A DNA stretch of 18,750 nt, taken from Acetofilamentum sp. GTDB taxonomy: Bacteria > Bacteroidota > Bacteroidia > Bacteroidales > JAFGUD01. A model generated the notes under the pieces. That model was given only the letters and a program-made list of their open reading frames with translations. It made no database searches and was not told the origin of the DNA. Positions 15,062-18,750 of the stretch are shown here, piece by piece. The position numbers were made by a program, and so were the translations under genes. Numbering within the stretch: the first letter of the stretch is position 1; each line of letters begins with the position of its first letter. Location of the stretch: assembly GCA_020722645.1 (NCBI GenBank), contig DYKL01000013.1, forward strand, positions 1 through 18,750, in the 5' to 3' direction.

Positions 15062-17016
15062 AATTGATGTTTTTTGTTACTTTTTTCCCATGCTTTTGAA
15101 TGGGTTTTAACTTCAAAATCTTTAGTTTTTGTAATTAAATTGCCGTTTTCATCAAATATCAGCAATAAATTGTCTAGATAAACAAAGTACAAATATTGTG
15201 AATGTTCGTAATTATAGTAATAATCAAAGTTATTGAACGTGGTGATATCATAATTTGCTCTGATATATGACCGAATAGTTTCCGGTAAATCTTGAATGTT
15301 AGACCCGCCGGCATAAATTACAGTTTTGTTAATGTCCATTTCAACATACAGACCCTCTGCAAATTCCATAGCATAAATCTCGCTATTTTCTCTGTAAATG
15401 TAATAAGCAGTTACTAAGTTGCAACTTTCAAATTTTTCATCAATGCCATTTATAATTTCAGCCGGAATTTCTTGAATACTAATATATCTGTACAAACTTA
15501 AAAGATTTCCGCTTGTATCAATTTCGATATCTGTATCATCAATAAGATTTATATAGTAATAACTGCTGTCTGTACAGATTGTTTGAGTTATTTTGACAAT
15601 ATCTATATTGTTAAACTCTGAATTTAAGTAGTTTAAAACAGCATCAGAAATGTCTTCGAGTTTTAAACCGTAATATACAGTTGAATTTGGTGTTGTTTGG
15701 TTATAAAAAAATAGTTTTATATTTTTACTCTGATATGTCAGATAAATATTTATTTCGGGATTTTCTAGTGCATCGAAATTTGTAACAGTGTTTATAATTG
15801 CATTAGGAAAATTTGAGTTAATGTAATCTATTATTCCTTGTGGCAACGAATTAAAATCGTAGTCGTAAACCATTGAACCAAAGTAGTTTACCGTTCCTCC
15901 GTATTCGTAGAAAAAGAGGCATTTGGAATCAGATAAATTAATCCTGTAAATGCTTATATCTGAATAAATTGTTTTAATGTTTCCTTGATAAAATGAAGAA
16001 GGGTAATTTGAGTTTAAATAAATGATTATTTCTTGTGGTATTTGAGAATAAGGAACATTATATTTTTCGGCATAAAGGAAATCTGAAGACTTGTCAAAGT
16101 AAACAACTGTGCCGTCTTCCAAAATAATTTGAAAAGTTCCGTCTATTAGTGCGGCGCGTAGCAGATTTGACGTAAAATTGTTTGCAATGTATTCGCTAAT
16201 ACGAAATGGAATTATGTTGTTTGAAATTTGAATTATATGTGCCAAAACATACATATAATCAGTGTTTTCTATGTCAAACGAAACGGATTTATTAACCTCA
16301 TCAATGGTGAAATTTTTGACCGGTTCCCAGTTTACCAGACTGCTTACTCCTTGATAATCTTCGGTAAAAGGATACCATTTGCCAAGAATTATGTCATTCA
16401 AATCCAAATCATTATAACCTATCGGATATCCTTGCTGATTCCATTGTACAAAAATATTTCTGTTTTCGCCCCATTCATCTATTCTAGGAATTTTTATGCG
16501 ATATAGTTTGTAATGTCTGTTGAACCAATTGTAAAATTCAAATTGCAGCTTTTTTTCGTCAAGATTGTCAAGACTGTAATCCATAGTGTAAAAGTAAGTT
16601 ACGGTAATGGGTTGATTAAATTCTACGCTTAAATGATAAGTCAAATCGGCTTCATCGTGCTCGTGATAACCATCAGAAGCATAAATAGGCACAAAATATA
16701 TAAATTTTGAGCCGATTTTTGATAATCCTTTTGACATTTCCTCAGCATTTTCGTAACTTTGGTACTGGTAAAAGTTAAAAATCATCATTGAGTCTAATGC
16801 TCCTTGAGGAACATCTAAGGTAAGCATAATTTTTGTAGTATCGGCGAAAAACATATTTGTGTCGTCGGTATAATTGGCGTAAAAAGTTATAGTACCTCCG
16901 TCCGGACCAATTAAACGATTGTAAAGTTCATAATCCCAGTCAATTTCAGGATACCTGTAACAGCCTGATAGAAAAATCATTAATGTAATAAAAATATATA
17001 ATATAGAGTTTTTCAT
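15058..17016 (-). CDS. Lipoprotein with ZU5-like domain and six PepSY-like repeats
   Basis: This 652-residue protein has a clean lipobox, LSGC, with Cys19. Residues 36-75 resemble the start of a ZU5 domain (GPDGGTITF, then LTLDVPQGAL), and the beta-rich region continues to ~265. The C-terminal half holds six repeats of about 57-65 residues. Each opens with a helix of the pattern [IL]Pxx[IV]xxY[IL]xxN[FY]: IPFRISEYIANNF (269), IPQEIIIYLNSNYP (326), LPQGIIDYINSNFP (391), ISDAVLNYLNSEF (456), IPAEIINGIDEKF (517) and LPETIRSYIRANY (577). Beta strands follow each helix. That layout matches PepSY-like domains of Bacteroidota exported proteins. PepSY domains elsewhere occur in propeptides and regulators of peptidases. 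The gene starts 2 nt after the outer-membrane gene stop and overlaps the caspase start by 4 bp, so it is likely its partner. Family assignment of the N-terminal part is less sure than that of the repeats. Confidence 0.78.
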   Translation of the reverse strand: MKNSILYIFITLMIFLSGCYRYPEIDWDYELYNRLIGPDGGTITFYANYTDDTNMFFADTTKIMLTLDVPQGALDSMMIFNFYQYQSYENAEEMSKGLSKIGSKFIYFVPIYASDGYHEHDEADLTYHLSVEFNQPITVTYFYTMDYSLDNLDEKKLQFEFYNWFNRHYKLYRIKIPRIDEWGENRNIFVQWNQQGYPIGYNDLDLNDIILGKWYPFTEDYQGVSSLVNWEPVKNFTIDEVNKSVSFDIENTDYMYVLAHIIQISNNIIPFRISEYIANNFTSNLLRAALIDGTFQIILEDGTVVYFDKSSDFLYAEKYNVPYSQIPQEIIIYLNSNYPSSFYQGNIKTIYSDISIYRINLSDSKCLFFYEYGGTVNYFGSMVYDYDFNSLPQGIIDYINSNFPNAIINTVTNFDALENPEINIYLTYQSKNIKLFFYNQTTPNSTVYYGLKLEDISDAVLNYLNSEFNNIDIVKITQTICTDSSYYYINLIDDTDIEIDTSGNLLSLYRYISIQEIPAEIINGIDEKFESCNLVTAYYIYRENSEIYAMEFAEGLYVEMDINKTVIYAGGSNIQDLPETIRSYIRANYDITTFNNFDYYYNYEHSQYLYFVYLDNLLLIFDENGNLITKTKDFEVKTHSKAWEKSNKKHQL

Positions 17017-17018
17017 AA

Positions 17019-17840
17019 TTAGAATTTTAAAGGTTTAGTTGTGTGTTTTGAATAAAGATTTACAGAAAGTGAAATAAATTGTCCGAACATATATTTATAA
17101 TTAGGATGTGGGTCATCTATTGTCAGTTTAATACCGTTTTGATAATCAGCCGCATAAATATCAATAGGTAAGGCAGAACGCAGCGTATATGTAGATAATC
17201 TTATTCCTTGATATTGTATTCCAATGCCCGATGTATTATGCAAAGTAACTCTTGCGAATGTTGCCAAATGATTGAAAATGATGAAGTTTCGGTATTCTCT
17301 CTCGAAATAAGTGTCCCCGGGTTTTAGGCTCATCAAAAACATAAAACTAAAACCTGTGAAAATGTAAGGTCTTAGTGATTTTGTTTTCATAAAAACATAT
17401 CCACCAAAAAATCTAAGTCCCGAAAAACGCCATTTTAACTGCATACTGTTATAATTCAGAATTTCCTGATTGTTTTGGCTGTTGAATGTGTTTGTGTACT
17501 CCGAAAAATCAACCGAGTTTTCGTAAGATGCTTCGTTTCTGAACCAAAAATAATATGCTTCGGTTTGCAAAAACCAGCGTTCGTTGAAATCGTATCGAAC
17601 ATAAACAGCCGGATATGGCTTGAATGAACGAATTAATGAGGTGTCCAAACCGTCAAATCTGATTGTTTCGTTTTGTTCGTTAGCAAAGTAAAAGACATAT
17701 TCATTGTTGTCATATTGATAAAACTCCATTTCCAAATACGGTGAGGTGAAAACCTTCACACCATAGTGCAGAAACTGAGCATTTGCATACAAAAATGTAA
17801 ATGCAATTATTAATCCGATAAATGATAGTTTTTTAATCAT
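17019..17840 (-). CDS. Outer-membrane beta-barrel protein
   Basis: I chose the ATG at 17840 (273 residues), because a typical signal peptide begins there (MIKKLSFIGLII, cut after ANA or AQ). An in-frame ATG at 17879 would add 13 residues and would overlap the stop of the upstream reading frame as TAATG, so it is a real alternative. The mature part is a succession of amphipathic, aromatic-rich strands (for example AVYVRYDFNERWFLQTEAYY, GLRFFGGYVF, LRPYIFTGFSFMF, GIGIQYQGIRL), as in small 8-10-strand barrels of Bacteroidota. No enzyme or ligand motif is visible. It precedes the ZU5/PepSY lipoprotein by 2 nt and belongs to the same operon. A role as an outer-membrane anchor or pore for the operon's exported proteins is inference. 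Confidence 0.75.
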   Translation of the reverse strand: MIKKLSFIGLIIAFTFLYANAQFLHYGVKVFTSPYLEMEFYQYDNNEYVFYFANEQNETIRFDGLDTSLIRSFKPYPAVYVRYDFNERWFLQTEAYYFWFRNEASYENSVDFSEYTNTFNSQNNQEILNYNSMQLKWRFSGLRFFGGYVFMKTKSLRPYIFTGFSFMFLMSLKPGDTYFEREYRNFIIFNHLATFARVTLHNTSGIGIQYQGIRLSTYTLRSALPIDIYAADYQNGIKLTIDDPHPNYKYMFGQFISLSVNLYSKHTTKPLKF

Positions 17841-17878
17841 ATTTTGAAAAATTTTATGTTTAACATAAGCAGAAATCA

Positions 17879-18217
17879 TTAAAACTTATGGCTAATATAA
17901 GAAAATAAAAAGTTCAGAAAAAGATCAAAACCAATACTAATAAGCACAGTCATTAAAGGTGAAAGAGCAGTGAATGCAACTAATAGCACAAAGCAAGCAA
18001 GAATTATCCATAAAGAAAAAATCAGATATTTTGCCAAAAATTTATCAAATGTTTTTTAAGGCACTTCATTCTCAAAATTCACTAACAGAATTGTAATATT
18101 AGAAATTTCAACATTATTTGACCCGTGTTTATTAAAATTTTCAGTTGTTGAAGTCTCAGAAAACCCTAATTTAAAGCTCAATAAAATAATAAGAATAATT
18201 AAAGCAAAAATTTTCAT
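17879..18217 (-). pseudogene. Small membrane-protein gene interrupted by one in-frame TAA
   Basis: From ATG 18217 the frame reads 53 residues: a hydrophobic signal segment MKIFALIILIILLSF, then a polar region. It stops at TAA (18058-18056). The same frame then stays open for 58 more codons to 17879, encoding KTFDKFLAKY followed by two strong membrane segments (LIFSLWIILACFVLLVAF and LMTVLISIGFDLFLNFLFSY). The second part has no suitable start of its own. A single base change (TAA from AAA, GAA or CAA) would restore a ~112-residue membrane protein, so I read this as a recent nonsense mutation, or else a sequencing error or readthrough. The final TAA overlaps an ATG of the outer-membrane gene (TAATG). 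It would be the first gene of the caspase operon and has a good -7 box upstream. Its family is not recognised. Confidence 0.6.
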
Positions 18218-18234
18218 AATTTAGAATTTATGCA

Positions 18235-18242
18235 CAAAGATA
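18235..18242 (-). promoter_or_regulatory. Bacteroidetes -7 box of the caspase operon
   Basis: On the minus strand this is TATCTTTG, an exact TAnnTTTG match, ending 17 nt before the ATG at 18217. The expected -33 position is A/T-rich without a clear TTTG. It is the only strong promoter candidate I see ahead of the four tightly spaced minus-strand genes. Confidence 0.5.
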
Positions 18243-18304
18243 AAATAAAAGTGAAAAATTTTTAAAAAAAATTTGATGAGTGTTCAATTTTTAGTCTTTT
18301 TGGA

Positions 18305-18312
18305 TATATTTG
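18305..18312 (+). promoter_or_regulatory. Bacteroidetes -7 box of the winged-helix gene
   Basis: TATATTTG matches TAnnTTTG exactly and lies 26 nt before the ATG at 18339. A TGTTC element at 18281-18285 sits at about the right distance for -33. It is back to back with the caspase-operon box, about 60 bp apart, so a regulator binding between them could act on both. Confidence 0.5.
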
Positions 18313-18338
18313 CACAAATCAACTAAAAAAATCAAATT

Positions 18339-18518
18339 ATGGACAACAAGGAAAAGGTAATTAAAGTTTTTGAACAAAGCGAAATTCCTTTAAAACAAGG
18401 CGAGGTGGCTGAAAAAGCCGGAATTGATGCAAAAGAAATTACAAAAATTATCAAACAATTGCAAACTGACGGTAAAATAGAGTCTCCAAAACGTTGCTTT
18501 TATCAGTTGAAAAAGTAA
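18339..18518 (+). CDS. Small winged-helix DNA-binding protein
   Basis: This 59-residue protein starts MDNKEKVIKVFEQSEIPLKQ and ends CFYQLKK. The order is helix, a PLKQGEVAEKAGIDAKEITKIIKQL helix-turn-helix (about 18-41; read in two pieces, PLKQGEVAEKAGI and DAKEITKIIKQL), then a short wing, DGKIESPKRCFYQL (44-57). This is the compact winged-helix layout of MarR-like minimal regulators found widely in Bacteroidota as single small proteins. There is no ligand or dimerisation domain. It diverges from the caspase operon across a 121-bp region with two facing promoters, so local control is possible but unproven; the family is also common as a stand-alone gene. It is followed within 13 bp by the tandem array at 18531. 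Confidence 0.82.
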   Translation: MDNKEKVIKVFEQSEIPLKQGEVAEKAGIDAKEITKIIKQLQTDGKIESPKRCFYQLKK

Positions 18519-18530
18519 AATAATATAGAA

Positions 18531-18750
18531 AATTAGTCAATTAGCAAATTAGCTAATTGGCTAATTAACTAATTGACACATTGGCTAATTAACTAATTGA
18601 CTAATTGACACATTGGCTAATTAACTAATTGACACATTGGCTAATTAACTAATTGACACATTGGCTAATTAACTAATTGACACATTGGCTAATTAACTAA
18701 TTGACACATTGGCTAATTAACTAATTGACACATTGGCTAATTAACTAATT
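18531..18750. repeat. 24-bp tandem array built from 8-bp AATTNNCT-type modules
   Basis: From about 18575 a 24-bp unit made of GACACATT, GGCTAATT and AACTAATT repeats to the right edge and beyond. One 32-bp copy (18575-18606) contains an extra GACTAATT module. Before it, from 18531, the sequence is a looser 8-bp series (AATTAGTC, AATTAGCA, AATTAGCT, AATTGGCT), including the perfect 12-bp palindrome AATTAGCTAATT at 18547-18558. The gradient from irregular modules to a uniform 24-bp unit suggests expansion by slippage or unequal crossover. The GC content is very low and it is not coding. Confidence 0.93.

Noticed and set aside
18531..18750. CRISPR array
   Set aside because: A 24-bp period with no unique spacers; it is a simple modular tandem repeat.
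1..18750. tRNA or rRNA genes, transposases, phage genes
   Set aside because: I saw no cloverleaf with conserved T-loop sequence, no rRNA-like GC-rich stretch and no recombinase motifs on either strand.

Overview
The window reads as a piece of a low-GC genome from the phylum Bacteroidota (Bacteroidetes). This rests on several things: a DUF5916-type outer-membrane protein, a TonB with a proline run and an acidic linker, a lipoprotein whose mature N-terminus (CKDD) fits the Bacteroidetes surface-export signal, WD40-caspase and PepSY-like proteins, weak ribosome binding sites, and five copies of the Bacteroidetes -7 promoter box TAnnTTTG just upstream of starts. No rRNA, tRNA, transposase, phage gene or CRISPR array is visible.

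Layout from left to right: (1) 1-984, nineteen 49-bp tandem units plus degenerate ends, each carrying two related palindromes; the array runs off the left edge. (2) 1012-2481 (-), an SGNH/GDSL-hydrolase-like membrane-anchored protein. (3) 2482-3136, a 655-bp divergent intergenic region with promoters and inverted repeats. (4) 3137-6534 (+), a DUF5916 outer-membrane protein overlapping miaA by 4 bp, closed by a two-way terminator at 6519-6546. (5) 6562-8172 (-), a tandem universal stress protein and an orphan TonB. (6) 8173-8485, an intergenic region holding a ~130-bp inverted-repeat element. (7) 8486-10918 (-), a surface lipoprotein with the glycoside hydrolase family 2 beta-mannosidase fold in which both catalytic glutamates appear to be lost. 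(8) 10943-11557 (+), a two-helix membrane protein with a C-terminal zinc ribbon, with a promoter box so close that the mRNA may be leaderless. (9) 11573-11620, an 8-bp-period degenerate repeat between convergent genes. (10) 11624-18217 (-), an operon of a small membrane protein broken by one in-frame stop, an outer-membrane barrel, a ZU5 plus PepSY-like-repeat lipoprotein, and a WD40-propeller caspase. (11) 18339-18518 (+), a 59-residue winged-helix protein diverging from that operon. (12) 18531-18750, a second 8-bp-based tandem array that runs off the right edge.

The most system-like unit is the (-) operon at 11624-18217. Its genes are joined by a 4-bp ATGA overlap, a 2-nt gap and (upstream) a TAATG junction or a 38-nt gap, and all products are predicted to be exported or membrane-bound. 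My proposal, which is inference only, is an envelope-located caspase whose partner lipoprotein carries six PepSY-like repeats, a fold known in other proteins to bind and restrain peptidases. The second notable item is the pseudo-beta-mannosidase lipoprotein. The third is the 49-bp array, where a hairpin base pair appears as G-C, C-G and A-T in different arms, which is internal covariation for the palindrome.
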